Shown in pieces: positions 51,904 to 61,361 of a stretch of DNA of 64,000 nt. Made by a program: the position numbers and the translations under genes. Each line of letters begins with the position of its first letter. Within the stretch, counting starts at the first letter, position 1. Location of the stretch: assembly GCF_026191725.2 (NCBI RefSeq), contig NZ_CP120863.1, positions 2,708,001-2,772,000 of the forward strand. The letters run 5' to 3'. This stretch comes from Roseibium porphyridii. GTDB taxonomy: Bacteria; Pseudomonadota; Alphaproteobacteria; Rhizobiales; Stappiaceae. Under the pieces are notes generated by a model, which ran no database searches, had not been told where the DNA came from, and saw nothing but the letters and a program-made list of their open reading frames with translations.

Positions 51904-52764
51904 TCAGGATCTTGTTCGGTCATCCTTCCCGATGATGTGTTTGCGCAGGAAGCCTGAAAATCCGTCGATCAGGTAAACCATGAAAACGATCAGGAAGATG
52001 ATGGTCCAGGCCTCGGGCCAACGATAGGCGCTGATCCTGTCTGCCAACAGGAACCCAATACCGCCGGCACCGACAATGCCGAGGATCGTTCCTGACCGGG
52101 TGTTGGATTCAAAATTATAGAGAATTATCGACAAGATGACGGGGAGGGCTTGGGGCAATACCGCGAAGCGAACCGTCTGAAGCTTACCAGCGCCGGAGGC
52201 TTTCACCCCATCGACGGGCTTTTTCGATGTGTTTTCAATGGCCTCAGCAAAGAGTTTTGAGAACGTCCCGATCTCCGAGACGGCAATCGCCAAAATGCCG
52301 GCCAGCGGACCGAGGCCGAAGGCGCGGATGAACACAAGAGCCAGGATCAATTGTTCAACTGCTCTGAGCGCGTCAAAGCCGCGCCGTATGCCAAGACGGA
52401 ACCAGGACACCGGCATGATGTTCCTGGCTCCCAGAAACGCAAGTGGAAATGCGATGATGGCTCCAAGCAATGTGCCCATGAAGGCCATTGCAACAGTCTC
52501 ACCAAGACCCTTGAGGATCTCCTGCCATTCGGTCCAGCTCTGCCAGACGTGAGGGGGGAACATGAAGGAAGCCACACTTCCGAAACGGGTTGCGCCTTCC
52601 ACCAACCGCATGGGCGAGAAATCGAACGCCCACAGGCACCAGCCTGTCAGCAAGACAAAGGCGGATGTACCCAAGATGCGCAAGAGTTTGGTTCGGCGAG
52701 GCGATACGAAGGCATCAGGTACCAAAGACCTGGCTCTTCGCAGACCAGAAGATGTGTCGCTCAC
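51904..52764 (-). CDS. phnE: phosphonate ABC importer permease (second PhnE)
   Basis: 286 residues with a PhnE-type permease core (TVAMAFMGTLLGAIIAFPLA, ARNIMP, VKASGAGKLQTVRFAVLPQ, NFESNTRSGTILGIVGAGG). Phosphonate systems of many alphaproteobacteria have two phnE genes in tandem. I favour the GTG at 52764, with AAGGGG 7 bp upstream, over the TTG at 52770 that overlaps the previous stop. It is the last gene of phnCDEE. Confidence 0.93.
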   Translation of the reverse strand: MSDTSSGLRRARSLVPDAFVSPRRTKLLRILGTSAFVLLTGWCLWAFDFSPMRLVEGATRFGSVASFMFPPHVWQSWTEWQEILKGLGETVAMAFMGTLLGAIIAFPLAFLGARNIMPVSWFRLGIRRGFDALRAVEQLILALVFIRAFGLGPLAGILAIAVSEIGTFSKLFAEAIENTSKKPVDGVKASGAGKLQTVRFAVLPQALPVILSIILYNFESNTRSGTILGIVGAGGIGFLLADRISAYRWPEAWTIIFLIVFMVYLIDGFSGFLRKHIIGKDDRTRS

Positions 52765-52766
52765 GA

Positions 52767-53681
52767 TCAAACCCCTTTTCCGGTCAGGCCGATGATCCGG
52801 TGACGGATCTTTTCGCTCAACATGTCGATGACGATCACTGTTGTAAAAATGATGAGAAACAATGCCGAGAGATCGGTGTATTCCTGAAGCGACATGGCAA
52901 CCCGTATCTCCTGACCCAGACCGCCCGCTCCGACAAATCCGATGATTGAGGAGGAGCGCACATTGATCTCAAAACGCAGCAGCGTGTAGCTGATGATGTT
53001 CGGAATGACCTGGGGAACGATGCCGTAGCGGACCTGGTCGAACCAGGACCCTCCAGAGGCTTTAATGCCTTCAACTGCTCGCATGTCTGCGTTTTCGTTG
53101 GCTTCGGAATAAAGCTTGCCGAGCGCACCTGTTGCGTGAAGGCCGATCGCCAGAACACCGGCAAGTGGGCCGACGCCGAAGCAGAAAACGAAAATCAGTG
53201 CCCAGACCAGATCAGGAACTGTGCGGACGATCTCCAAGTAACGGCGGGTGATGTTAAGAATGATCCTGTTTGGTGCAAGATTGCGACTTGCCGGAAAACT
53301 GAGCAGGAACGCACCCACGACGCCAAGAAGCGTCGCCATATAGGCGATCAGCACGGTTTCAATCAGCAATTGGAGCCAAACTTTCCAGCGCCAGAACCAA
53401 TTGCCCACATCGCCCCACAGGGTTTCCCAATGCAGCACAGGCAGCGTTTTGTAGAGATATTCACCGAGACGCGGTAGTCCGGCCCAGATTTTCCACATCG
53501 ACACTCTGTCGCCGTTGGCAAGTGTGACATCCGTCATGTCAAAGAAACCGCCCGTCCAGGCAGTTACGACGAAACAGAGTGCGAAAAGCACTGTCGATAT
53601 CGTGTTCAGGCGTCGGGCCGACTTGCGTGCGGCGGCGTAATCAAGCTCGAACCGCTGAATGGCTGGTGATGCTGTGGTCAT
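52767..53681 (-). CDS. phnE: phosphonate ABC importer permease (first PhnE)
   Basis: 304 residues with a PhnE-type core: LIETVLIAYMATLLGVVGAF, RNLAPN, IKASGGSWFDQVRYGIVPQ, RFEINVRSSSIIGFVGAGGL. The ATG at 53681 starts MTTASPAIQRF; an upstream start at 53732 would run into the phnD intercistronic hairpin. It forms the membrane channel together with the downstream phnE. Confidence 0.94.
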   Translation of the reverse strand: MTTASPAIQRFELDYAAARKSARRLNTISTVLFALCFVVTAWTGGFFDMTDVTLANGDRVSMWKIWAGLPRLGEYLYKTLPVLHWETLWGDVGNWFWRWKVWLQLLIETVLIAYMATLLGVVGAFLLSFPASRNLAPNRIILNITRRYLEIVRTVPDLVWALIFVFCFGVGPLAGVLAIGLHATGALGKLYSEANENADMRAVEGIKASGGSWFDQVRYGIVPQVIPNIISYTLLRFEINVRSSSIIGFVGAGGLGQEIRVAMSLQEYTDLSALFLIIFTTVIVIDMLSEKIRHRIIGLTGKGV

Positions 53682-53706
53682 GACGAAGTGGTCCGGTTTG
53701 TCGGGT

Positions 53707-53730
53707 GGAGGGGTGCCATGACACCCCTCC
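53707..53730 (-). other. intercistronic stem-loop between phnD and phnE
   Basis: Perfect 9 bp inverted repeat GGAGGGGTG/CACCCCTCC with a 6-nt loop and no T-run, just after the phnD stop. Position after the binding protein suggests mRNA stabilisation that raises PhnD levels over the permeases. Confidence 0.6.
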
Positions 53731-53741
53731 AATCGTGACGA

Positions 53742-54653
53742 TCAGCCGCCGCGACGCTGTTTCTTCAGCCAGTCGCGCATATCGACAATCCACTGGTAGC
53801 GATCGTGATCGACCTCAATCCAGCCTTCCTGGGTAGAGTCTTCTCCACCGGTCATCTCAATGAAAGCCAGAGTGTCATTTTCCGGAATGTCCATGACCGC
53901 CTTGCGCATGTCGGCGATCAGGCCTTGGGGCAGATTGGCGCGCGCAGCCAGTGGGCCGGAAGTGATTTCCGGAGATTTCCAAATGGTACAAATCGAGCCA
54001 TCTTCAATCATACCCTTGGTGACCATACGCTGTGGAATGCCATTGGTTTCGTTGGTGATGTAGGTGGCGGCTGCATCATACTGTTTGTTGTAGACGCCCA
54101 GGACCCCAGTTTCATGCGCACCGGAAAATGGGATGGCACCAAAATAGGTTTTCGGGTCAAAGCCTTGCTTTGCCAGATTGAAGTAGGGAACGGCGTAGCC
54201 AGATGTGGAATCCGGGTCGGCAAAGGCCAGGGTTTTGCCTTTCAGGTCTTCCAGCGTTTCAATGCCGCTGTCGCAGCGAACCGCGACCACTGAGTAGTAG
54301 CCTGTGGAGCCATCTTTCTGAAGCCGGGAGACCAGCGGAACAACACCGCTATCGGTTTCGGTATAGGCTGCCGCATACGAGGACGAGCCAAAAAAAGCGA
54401 ATTCGATCTGGTCAGCGGCAATAGCCTGGATCACCCCGTCGTAGGACCCTGCGGTGAAGATTTCGACTTCCACGCCGAGCTCGTTTTCAAGATACTTCTC
54501 GAACGGGGTGTAGCGCGCGATCCTGTCTTTTTCATTTTCGCCGGACAGAATGCCGAACTTGATGGTCTTGTACTGATCTTTCCAGCTTTCCGACATTGCC
54601 GGGGAGGCTGCGAGGACGACAGCAGAAACTGCTGCAGCGAAGATGGCCTTCAT
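53742..54653 (-). CDS. phnD: phosphonate ABC importer binding protein PhnD
   Basis: 303 residues with a signal peptide (MKAIFAAAVSAVVLAASPAMS) and the PhnD pattern: KFGILSGENEKDRIARYTPF, YDGVIQAIAADQIEFAFFG, LKGKTLAFADPDSTSGYAVP and SGAHETGVLGVYN. It binds phosphonates, phosphate esters or related oxyanions in the periplasm. The start was set at the ATG at 54653, 92 bp after phnC. Confidence 0.95.
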   Translation of the reverse strand: MKAIFAAAVSAVVLAASPAMSESWKDQYKTIKFGILSGENEKDRIARYTPFEKYLENELGVEVEIFTAGSYDGVIQAIAADQIEFAFFGSSSYAAAYTETDSGVVPLVSRLQKDGSTGYYSVVAVRCDSGIETLEDLKGKTLAFADPDSTSGYAVPYFNLAKQGFDPKTYFGAIPFSGAHETGVLGVYNKQYDAAATYITNETNGIPQRMVTKGMIEDGSICTIWKSPEITSGPLAARANLPQGLIADMRKAVMDIPENDTLAFIEMTGGEDSTQEGWIEVDHDRYQWIVDMRDWLKKQRRGG

Positions 54654-54745
54654 CGTAGTGGCTCCTTTGATGCCGGGATTTCCGGCGGTTGACACGGCAT
54701 TTGCCGTTTCGAGTTTGCGAAAGCGATGCTTCGCCTCCGCGGATT

Positions 54746-55567
54746 TCAGGTTCCGACGGCTTTGATTTTCTGGTGATGTGAGCCGGAAGAAATCGACGTC
54801 GAAGTCACGGCTTCGTTGAAGTCAGCGGCAAGTTCGCCGGTACCGTAAATTTCTCTGACTTTTTCACTGGTCAATGCTTCCGGAGCGCCGTCAAACCGCA
54901 CTTGTCCAGCTCGCATTGCGATAATGCGGTCGCAATAGGCGCGCGCCGTGTCGAGTGTGTGCAGATTGACCAGAACAGTAAGACCATCGGCCCGATTGAT
55001 TTCCCGAAGCGCATCCATGACACGTGTCGCATTCGCCGGATCGAGCGAGGCAATGGGCTCATCTGCGAGCATGATGCGCGGGTTCTGAACAAGAGCCTTG
55101 GCAATCGCAACTCTTTGCTGCTGTCCGCCAGACAATGTCCCTGCGCGCTGCAGGGCTTGAGGCACTAAATCCAGCCGGTCCAGTGCTTCTATGGCACGAA
55201 CACGGTCTTCTTCGGTAAATGAGCGCGTCATCGAACGCAGGAAGCCAGTGCGGGCTATCCGGCCCACCATGACATTGGTCAGGACATCCATACGCTCGAT
55301 GAGATTGAATTGCTGGAAAATCATTGCACAGGATGCTCTCCAGAGCCGGAGCTCCCGGCCACGCAAGGCCGTGACATTCTGACTTTCGTAGACAATTGCC
55401 CCCTGGCTTGGATCGGTCAGCCGATTGATCATCCGCAGCAGCGTGGATTTACCAGCGCCTGAACGACCAATAACGCCGACCATCTGGCCCTTGGGAATAA
55501 CGAGAGACACCGCATCGACCGCGGTCATGTCCCCAAACTGTTTGGAAAGCTGTTCAACCAGTAACAT
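54746..55567 (-). CDS. phnC: phosphonate ABC importer ATPase PhnC
   Basis: 273 residues: Walker A GRSGAGKST, Q-loop IFQQFNLIERMDVLTNVMVG (diagnostic of PhnC), signature LSGGQQQRVAIAKALVQNP, Walker B IMLADEPIASLDP and VNLHTLDTARAY. It is the first gene of phnCDEE. The ATG at 55567 follows GGAGGGG; that ribosome site can pair with an upstream CTCCG in a small hairpin. Confidence 0.95.
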   Translation of the reverse strand: MLLVEQLSKQFGDMTAVDAVSLVIPKGQMVGVIGRSGAGKSTLLRMINRLTDPSQGAIVYESQNVTALRGRELRLWRASCAMIFQQFNLIERMDVLTNVMVGRIARTGFLRSMTRSFTEEDRVRAIEALDRLDLVPQALQRAGTLSGGQQQRVAIAKALVQNPRIMLADEPIASLDPANATRVMDALREINRADGLTVLVNLHTLDTARAYCDRIIAMRAGQVRFDGAPEALTSEKVREIYGTGELAADFNEAVTSTSISSGSHHQKIKAVGT

Positions 55568-55935
55568 TGACCCCTCCGGAAAACGGAGTGCCAACTAGCA
55601 ATAAATCTAGCGATTTAGATGTCTAAACGGTAATAGTTTTATGAAAAATCAAATATGTATCTCAGATTTTGTTTCCCGGTTAAATAATAAATCAAATGAA
55701 TACAATGAAAAAATCAAAATTTTTTTGATATACTCATTTTAGAATAATTGAGTACGTCAAAAATCACAGACTTCTACATAAAAGCGTCATATTGTTCGGC
55801 GAGCGCAGTTCCGTGATAAGCCAATCGCCGGAACCTGCAGCTGCGATCCGCAACCAAATTGCGGCTTGGGACATTCACGACGTACCACTTGGCTGCGCTT
55901 TGCATTGGTTCAGGTCTCTGGCCCGTTGACGTTAT
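55568..55935. promoter_or_regulatory. 368 bp upstream region of the phnCDEE operon
   Basis: Strongly A+T rich between about 55600 and 55760, with no gene. It lies between phnC and the stop of an EAL gene on the same strand, so it should hold the phn promoter. I could not fit a Pho box (two CTGTCAT-like 7-mers, 4 bp apart). A small hairpin CTCCG/CGGAG at 55574-55588 overlaps the phnC ribosome site. Confidence 0.55.
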
Positions 55936-58164
55936 CTAGGCTGGACGCGCTGTTGCTGAGGTTTCTATTGTTGCTTCGGGCTTGTGGCCAAGCGATCGCT
56001 GGAAGGCACTGATTCTGGCTTGGATATCACCGGCTGGTACAGCTGCGGAACAGAAATATCCCTGAATTCCGTCACACCGATGTGCGGCTGTCAGCGCATA
56101 TTCGCCAGCCGTTTCGGCCCCCTCGGCAATAATTCTGAGGCCCAGGCTGCGTCCGAGCCCGACAATTGCCTGGAAGAGTTGTTCCTTCTGCTCGTGCCGA
56201 TCGGCATGGGTCAGAAAAGCTCTATCAATTTTCAACTCCTGGAACGGCAAACGATGGAGATAGGTCAGTGAGGAGTATCCAGACCCGAAGTCATCGAGAG
56301 ACAGCTGAACTCCAATTTTCTGCAGTTCCGACAAGATATTCAAAACGAGCTTTTCGCTGGTGTCGACAAAGACATTCTCGGTGACTTCCAGACACAGATG
56401 GTTTGCCGGTACCCCATAGGTTTGGAGAGTTCGTTTGACCGTCTTGGCGAAATTCGTCTGGCGGAATTGCAATGGTGACACGTTGACAGAGATCTGGCGG
56501 AAATCGAAGCCGGAGTGTGTCCAATGAGCCGCCTGTTTGCAGGCTTCATTAAGAACATATTGGCCCAACTCGAGAATAAGCCCTGTCTTTTCCGCGATCG
56601 GAATGAATTCATTTGGCGGAATAAAGCCGCGCGTCTCGTGGGGCCAGCGGATCAGGGCCTCCAGTCCGATCAGTTTGCCTTGCTGGGGGCAGACCTGCGG
56701 CTGATAAAAAAGCTGAAGCTGGTGGGTTTTGAGCGCGGCCCGCAAAAGCGTCTCCGTCAGCATTTCTGCCTGGAGCCGTTCGTTCAAGGGCGCGCTAAAG
56801 AACTTGTATTTTGGCGCATCGCCCTCCTTGGCGGAGCGAAGTGCAAGACCTGCGACCCTATGGGCTGTTTCTGCGTCGATTGCATCCGATGGCAGAAGTG
56901 CAATACCGATGCTCGGTTCGACACGAATATCGCCCTCTTCCAGCAGGAATGGGGCTGACAACATGTCGATGGCCTGCTTGGCGTAGTCTTCGGCAATTGC
57001 GCCCTTGCTGTCGAAGGGCAGCAAAATACAAAAGTCATCAGCGGAGATACGGGCGATCTGTGCGCTCGGTCCAAAGATGTTGGTAAGACGCGCATAGGCT
57101 TGCAGCAGGACCCGGTTACCGACCTGCTGCCCAAAAGCATCGTTGATCTTGGAAAACCCATTGAAATCCAGGTGAATCAAAGAAGCGGAGTAAGCACCTG
57201 TTCGCGCTTGCTGAAGCGCTGCGTTGAGATCTGCAAAATAACGCGCCCGGTTTCCGGCAGTTGTCACAGGATCGATATAGGCGAGCTTGTGAAGCTTGTC
57301 CTGGAGATCCGTCACACGTTCAAGTCCATGCGCCAGGTCGCCGATTTCGTCCTGACGGTCGGAGTAGGGGATCTTGTCGGGTTGTTTGCCGTTGGCAATC
57401 TCTTCTGCTGTTCCGGCAAGAACGCTTAAGGGCCGCAACTCAAGTCGAAGCAAAAGGCCGCCAATCAGCGCCGTTCCTGTCAGCACGATGATGACGGCGG
57501 ACATTATCCTGGTCTTAAGCCTGTTTTCCGCTTTCGTCAGCGCATCAACGGGTCCGACATCGACCGCAAACGCGCCCTGAATGCTGTCGTCGGAATTCAG
57601 GATCGGAATTGCATAGGCCAGTCTTTCACGGCCCTGAAGCGGAATTTTGCCTTGGAAGGATTGTCCTGCGACAAGATTGGAATAGGCAGAATTGCGCAAA
57701 TCGATGACTGCGGATCTTGTCGTTTCACTCTTCGCATCGGAGATATCCTCTGCGAAGTGCGTGAATTCCATTGTTTTCTCAGACCATCTGAAGAGGTTTG
57801 CGGACCCCTGGATAGAGTGGCTGATGGTGCCAAGGAGTTGACTCAGATCCCTGTCTGAACCCAGTTGTGCGGTCGCCGGGTCCTGAATGACCCTCAATGA
57901 GATCGGGTTGCCTGCGTCGTCAAACACAGGGTGGAACAAACTGGAAGTGCCAAGGTCCAAAATGGCAACTGCTTCTCGAGCGGTGCGTTCTATCCGGTCG
58001 GTCGCGATCAGTGTTGATGTTCTGGTGAGTTCGAAATAACTCAATCCAGCTACCAGACCCACGCTGCAAAGGACTGGTATTACCAGTACGATGCTGATCC
58101 GAAGGACAATTGAACGTGGACCCAGTCTGCTTATTTCCGCAATCCCTTGTAATAATTCCCGCAT
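55936..58164 (-). CDS. membrane EAL phosphodiesterase with degenerate GGDEF domain
   Basis: 742 residues from the ATG at 58164 (an upstream GTG at 58293 would add 43). Order: membrane helix, periplasmic sensor of about 170 residues (double-Cache-like), second helix, HAMP-like segment (LSVLAGTAEEIANGKQPD), GGDEF and EAL. The GGDEF signature is SADDF, so cyclase activity is unlikely. The EAL domain keeps EAL, VNVSPLQF, EVTE, DDFGSGYSSL, KIDR and AEGAET, so cyclic-di-GMP hydrolysis is expected. It lies 15 kb from the adhesin locus; a link is possible but unproven. Confidence 0.92.
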   Translation of the reverse strand: MRELLQGIAEISRLGPRSIVLRISIVLVIPVLCSVGLVAGLSYFELTRTSTLIATDRIERTAREAVAILDLGTSSLFHPVFDDAGNPISLRVIQDPATAQLGSDRDLSQLLGTISHSIQGSANLFRWSEKTMEFTHFAEDISDAKSETTRSAVIDLRNSAYSNLVAGQSFQGKIPLQGRERLAYAIPILNSDDSIQGAFAVDVGPVDALTKAENRLKTRIMSAVIIVLTGTALIGGLLLRLELRPLSVLAGTAEEIANGKQPDKIPYSDRQDEIGDLAHGLERVTDLQDKLHKLAYIDPVTTAGNRARYFADLNAALQQARTGAYSASLIHLDFNGFSKINDAFGQQVGNRVLLQAYARLTNIFGPSAQIARISADDFCILLPFDSKGAIAEDYAKQAIDMLSAPFLLEEGDIRVEPSIGIALLPSDAIDAETAHRVAGLALRSAKEGDAPKYKFFSAPLNERLQAEMLTETLLRAALKTHQLQLFYQPQVCPQQGKLIGLEALIRWPHETRGFIPPNEFIPIAEKTGLILELGQYVLNEACKQAAHWTHSGFDFRQISVNVSPLQFRQTNFAKTVKRTLQTYGVPANHLCLEVTENVFVDTSEKLVLNILSELQKIGVQLSLDDFGSGYSSLTYLHRLPFQELKIDRAFLTHADRHEQKEQLFQAIVGLGRSLGLRIIAEGAETAGEYALTAAHRCDGIQGYFCSAAVPAGDIQARISAFQRSLGHKPEATIETSATARPA

Positions 58165-58403
58165 AAAGAGTTTTCTGGCTTCAAGCACGCAAAGGTATGC
58201 CTCAATAGCTACGAAATTCTGAACGGGACTGCATAAACTGGCCGATATCGGGAATAAGTGATCACTCTTTGAGGAGGCACAGGAAACCAGCACTTCGAAG
58301 GCATCACGGATCGAAAGCGCGCGTCCGTAGGCGTGGATCTTTCCGGTTACGTTTTTTTCCGGCCATTGGAAAATTGCGCGAAAGGGGTTAGGACGGACAG
58401 TCT

Positions 58404-59906
58404 GTGTGTTATCACGAGGCAGTTGCCGCCCAGTCCAGCGGTTTTCGGGAAGACCATTTTTTGATTTCTCTCAGACCAGTATTGAATGTTCTCGGGTTTC
58501 TCTATGTCGGTCTGGCAACCGCCATGCTCATCCCGGCCATTGTGGACGTTGCTCAGAAAAACGCCGATTGGCAGGCATTTGTATTTTCTGCGCTGTTGAC
58601 TGGCATGGTTGGCATGCTGCTGTCATTAGCCGTCGGCGGGTCGCTCAGACAGGGCCTCGATACCCGCCAAACCTTCATTCTGACGACTTTGGCCTGGTCT
58701 ACACTGCCAGCCTTTGGGGCTCTGCCTTTCCTGTGGCTCGGCATTGGCTATGCCGACGCGGTTTTTGAGGCTGTTTCCGGATTTACGACAACCGGATCCA
58801 CGGTTCTGACGGGGCTGGATGGCCTGCCGCCCGGTCTTCTTGTCTGGCGCTCCATCATGCAGTGGATGGGCGGGGTCGGCATCATCGTTATGGCAATCGT
58901 TCTTTTGCCGTTCCTCCGGATTGGTGGAATGCAGCTGTTTCAGAGCGAGAATTCCGACAGATCCGAGAAAATCGTAAGCCGATCCGTAGAACTGATCCGC
59001 TTGCTCGGACTTGCCTATCTGTTCCTCACATTCCTTTGCATCGTTTCATACCTTGCAACCGGAATGGAGCTCTTCGATGCCTTCAATCACGCGCTCACCA
59101 CAATTGCAACGGGTGGCTATTCGACACACGATCAGTCCTTCGGCTATTTCACCAACCCGGCGTCAGGGTGGGTTGCTATCGTCTTCATGGTGATCGGTGC
59201 CTTGCCGTTTGTTCTGATCATTCAGGCTTTGCGCGGCCATCCGCTACAGCTCTGGCGTGACCCGCAGGTACGGGCATTGCTCGGGTTTCTTGCGGTGGTC
59301 TCGTTGACGCTTACCGTTTATCTCGGCGTCAACATGCGTTTTCCGTTCGATGAAGCATTGCTCAGAGCCACGTTTAACGTCGTTTCAATCGTGACCGGCA
59401 CCGGCTATGCCCTTGGTGACTTCTCGCAATGGGGTGCGCCAGTTGTCGGGATTGCGCTGCTCTTGATGTTTGTCGGTGGTTGCACGGGATCGACCACCGG
59501 TGGGATCAAGATGTTCCGCTTTCTGGTGTTCTTTGGCACTGTGCGGGCACATTTGCGCCGTATGGTTCGACCTCACAGGATCATGTCGGAAGAATATGGC
59601 GGTACGCGACTGACTCCGGAGCTCTCGTTTTCGGTTCTGGCCTTTCTTGTTGTCTATATGGGCTCGGTCGGCATCATCACCGTCGCCTTGTCGTTCTTTG
59701 ATCTTGATCTGGTGACAGCGGTATCAGCCGCGGCAACATCTGTCGGCAATGTCGGCCCGGGTTTGGGACCGGTGATTGGCCCAGCCGGGCATTTTGCGCC
59801 ATTGCCGGATGGAGCCAAGTGGCTGCTGTCATTTGCCATGTTGCTGGGGCGTCTTGAACTCTTCACGGTTCTCGTTCTTCTTGATCCGGATTTCTGGTCC
59901 AAGTGA
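58404..59906 (+). CDS. trkH: TrkH-family potassium uptake protein
   Basis: 500 residues, about ten membrane segments and the four selectivity-filter repeats of the SKT superfamily: TTTGSTVLT, TIATGGYSTHD, IVTGTGYALGD and SVGNVGPGLGP. It imports potassium with the regulatory subunit TrkA, not present here. The start used is a GTG with AGGACGGA upstream; the following residues before the first helix are atypically long, so a later start is possible. Confidence 0.93.
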   Translation: MCYHEAVAAQSSGFREDHFLISLRPVLNVLGFLYVGLATAMLIPAIVDVAQKNADWQAFVFSALLTGMVGMLLSLAVGGSLRQGLDTRQTFILTTLAWSTLPAFGALPFLWLGIGYADAVFEAVSGFTTTGSTVLTGLDGLPPGLLVWRSIMQWMGGVGIIVMAIVLLPFLRIGGMQLFQSENSDRSEKIVSRSVELIRLLGLAYLFLTFLCIVSYLATGMELFDAFNHALTTIATGGYSTHDQSFGYFTNPASGWVAIVFMVIGALPFVLIIQALRGHPLQLWRDPQVRALLGFLAVVSLTLTVYLGVNMRFPFDEALLRATFNVVSIVTGTGYALGDFSQWGAPVVGIALLLMFVGGCTGSTTGGIKMFRFLVFFGTVRAHLRRMVRPHRIMSEEYGGTRLTPELSFSVLAFLVVYMGSVGIITVALSFFDLDLVTAVSAAATSVGNVGPGLGPVIGPAGHFAPLPDGAKWLLSFAMLLGRLELFTVLVLLDPDFWSK

Positions 59907-59951
59907 CCCGTCAGAAGCGCGTTGCTTCCAGACATTTAAGGAACTTACGGG

Positions 59952-60656
59952 ATGAAATTTTCCGCTCCCTTGGTCAGCGGTCGACTTGTCAAACGGTACA
60001 AGCGTTTTTTGGCAGATGTCATTCTGGATGACGATGGCAGTGAGGTGACAGCGCATTGTGCCAATCCCGGCTCGATGCTTGGACTGAAGGAACCTGGTTC
60101 CAAAGTCTGGCTGTCGCTTTCTGACAATCCCAAACGCAAGCTCAAATTTTCCTGGGAAGTTATCGAGGCAGACGGTGCCTTGGTCGGCATCAACACGTCA
60201 CATCCCAACAAATTGGTTGAGGAGGCCCTTGAAGACGGCCGCATTGACGCTTTGACCGGTTTCAAAACCCTGCGTAGGGAAGTGAAATACGGCAAGAATT
60301 CAAGGATTGACTTGCTTCTAGAAGCCGAAGATGGATCAAAGACCTATGTCGAGGTCAAAAACGTTCATCTGATGCGCAAGCCAGGGCTTGCCGAGTTTCC
60401 GGACAGTGTCACTGCCAGAGGTGCCAAGCACCTTGCAGAACTTGCCGACATGGTTGCTGAAGGTCACAAGGCGGCGATGGTTTTTCTCGTGCAACGTCCA
60501 GACTGTGATCGTTTAAACCTAGCCGCCGATATCGACCCGGCCTACGCGGCAGCGTTTGAGGCTGCCAGCAATGCCGGTGTCGAGGCCTACGCGATCGGTT
60601 GCGACGTTCGCCTGGACGGCATTGATGCAGTCAAGCCGGTTAAAATCGAAATTTGA
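59952..60656 (+). CDS. sfsA: SfsA family protein
   Basis: 234 residues matching SfsA in length and motifs: LVKRYKRFLADV, HCANPGSMLGL, GVNTSHPNKLVEEAL-like VGINTSHPNKLV, SRIDLLLE and YVEVKNVHLMR, with the D-x-E-V-K nuclease-like core. The family was named for sugar fermentation stimulation and is DNA-binding or nuclease-like; its true role is unsettled. It starts 45 bp after trkH. Confidence 0.94.
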   Translation: MKFSAPLVSGRLVKRYKRFLADVILDDDGSEVTAHCANPGSMLGLKEPGSKVWLSLSDNPKRKLKFSWEVIEADGALVGINTSHPNKLVEEALEDGRIDALTGFKTLRREVKYGKNSRIDLLLEAEDGSKTYVEVKNVHLMRKPGLAEFPDSVTARGAKHLAELADMVAEGHKAAMVFLVQRPDCDRLNLAADIDPAYAAAFEAASNAGVEAYAIGCDVRLDGIDAVKPVKIEI

Positions 60657-60677
60657 GCAAGGCCCGGCGAGATCCGC

Positions 60678-61361
60678 TCAAGCCTGGCGGACAACGATAG
60701 GTGTCCCATCGGGTACGCGGTTGTAGAGATCTATGACGTCCTGTTGGAGCAGCCGAACGCATCCTGAGGACACAGCCTTGCCAATTGACCAGGTTTCCGA
60801 GGTGCCGTGCAAGCGGTAGAGCGTATCTTTGTTGCCTTCAAAAATGTAAAGCGCTCTTGCACCAAGGGGGTTCTCCAGTCCGGGCTGCATGCCATTGCGG
60901 AACTCCTCGAGTTCCGGTTCCCGAGCAATCATTTCCGCTGGAGGCGTCCAGGTAGGCCATTCTCTTTTGTATTGGATTCGAGCTCTGCCTCCCCAGGAAA
61001 AGCCCGCCCGTCCAATGCCAACGCCATATCGCATGGCCTTGCCGTTTTCCATGGTCAGGTACAGAAAACGGTTTGGCGTATCGACAACTATTGTTCCTGC
61101 CGGTTCCGGCGAGGAATAGTCGACAAGGCGTCTATAGTAGGCCGGGTCTATCTTGCTGAGATCGACTGCGGGTATCGGAAAACGTTCCTGAGGCATGGCC
61201 CGGTACATCTGCAAATATTCCGGCGGAATGCGTCGACCCGTCTGGGGAAGTGTGTCTGAGGGTGAAGACTGCAGAGGCAATCTGCCTGTCCGGCTGCCAG
61301 AAGAGCATCCGGCGACCAGGGCAGCCGTGGCAGAGGCGAGAAACAGGCGTCGGTTCAGCAT
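60678..61361 (-). CDS. L,D-transpeptidase, YkuD domain
   Basis: 227 residues with an N-terminal signal ending in a lipobox-like VAGC (MLNRRLFLASATAALVAGCS), so probably a lipoprotein. The YkuD domain has the catalytic motif YRLHGTSE then SIGKAVSSGCVRL with His, Ser-x-Gly-Cys and Arg. It forms 3-3 cross-links or attaches lipoprotein to peptidoglycan in the periplasm. I used the ATG at 61361; the in-frame TTG 12 bp upstream is unlikely. Confidence 0.93.
   Translation of the reverse strand: MLNRRLFLASATAALVAGCSSGSRTGRLPLQSSPSDTLPQTGRRIPPEYLQMYRAMPQERFPIPAVDLSKIDPAYYRRLVDYSSPEPAGTIVVDTPNRFLYLTMENGKAMRYGVGIGRAGFSWGGRARIQYKREWPTWTPPAEMIAREPELEEFRNGMQPGLENPLGARALYIFEGNKDTLYRLHGTSETWSIGKAVSSGCVRLLQQDVIDLYNRVPDGTPIVVRQA

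Noticed and set aside
55740..55790. Pho box upstream of phnC (CTGTGAT-like 7-mer on the minus strand)
   Set aside because: The second 7-mer at 4 bp spacing does not match CTGTCAT; a single half-site is not enough.
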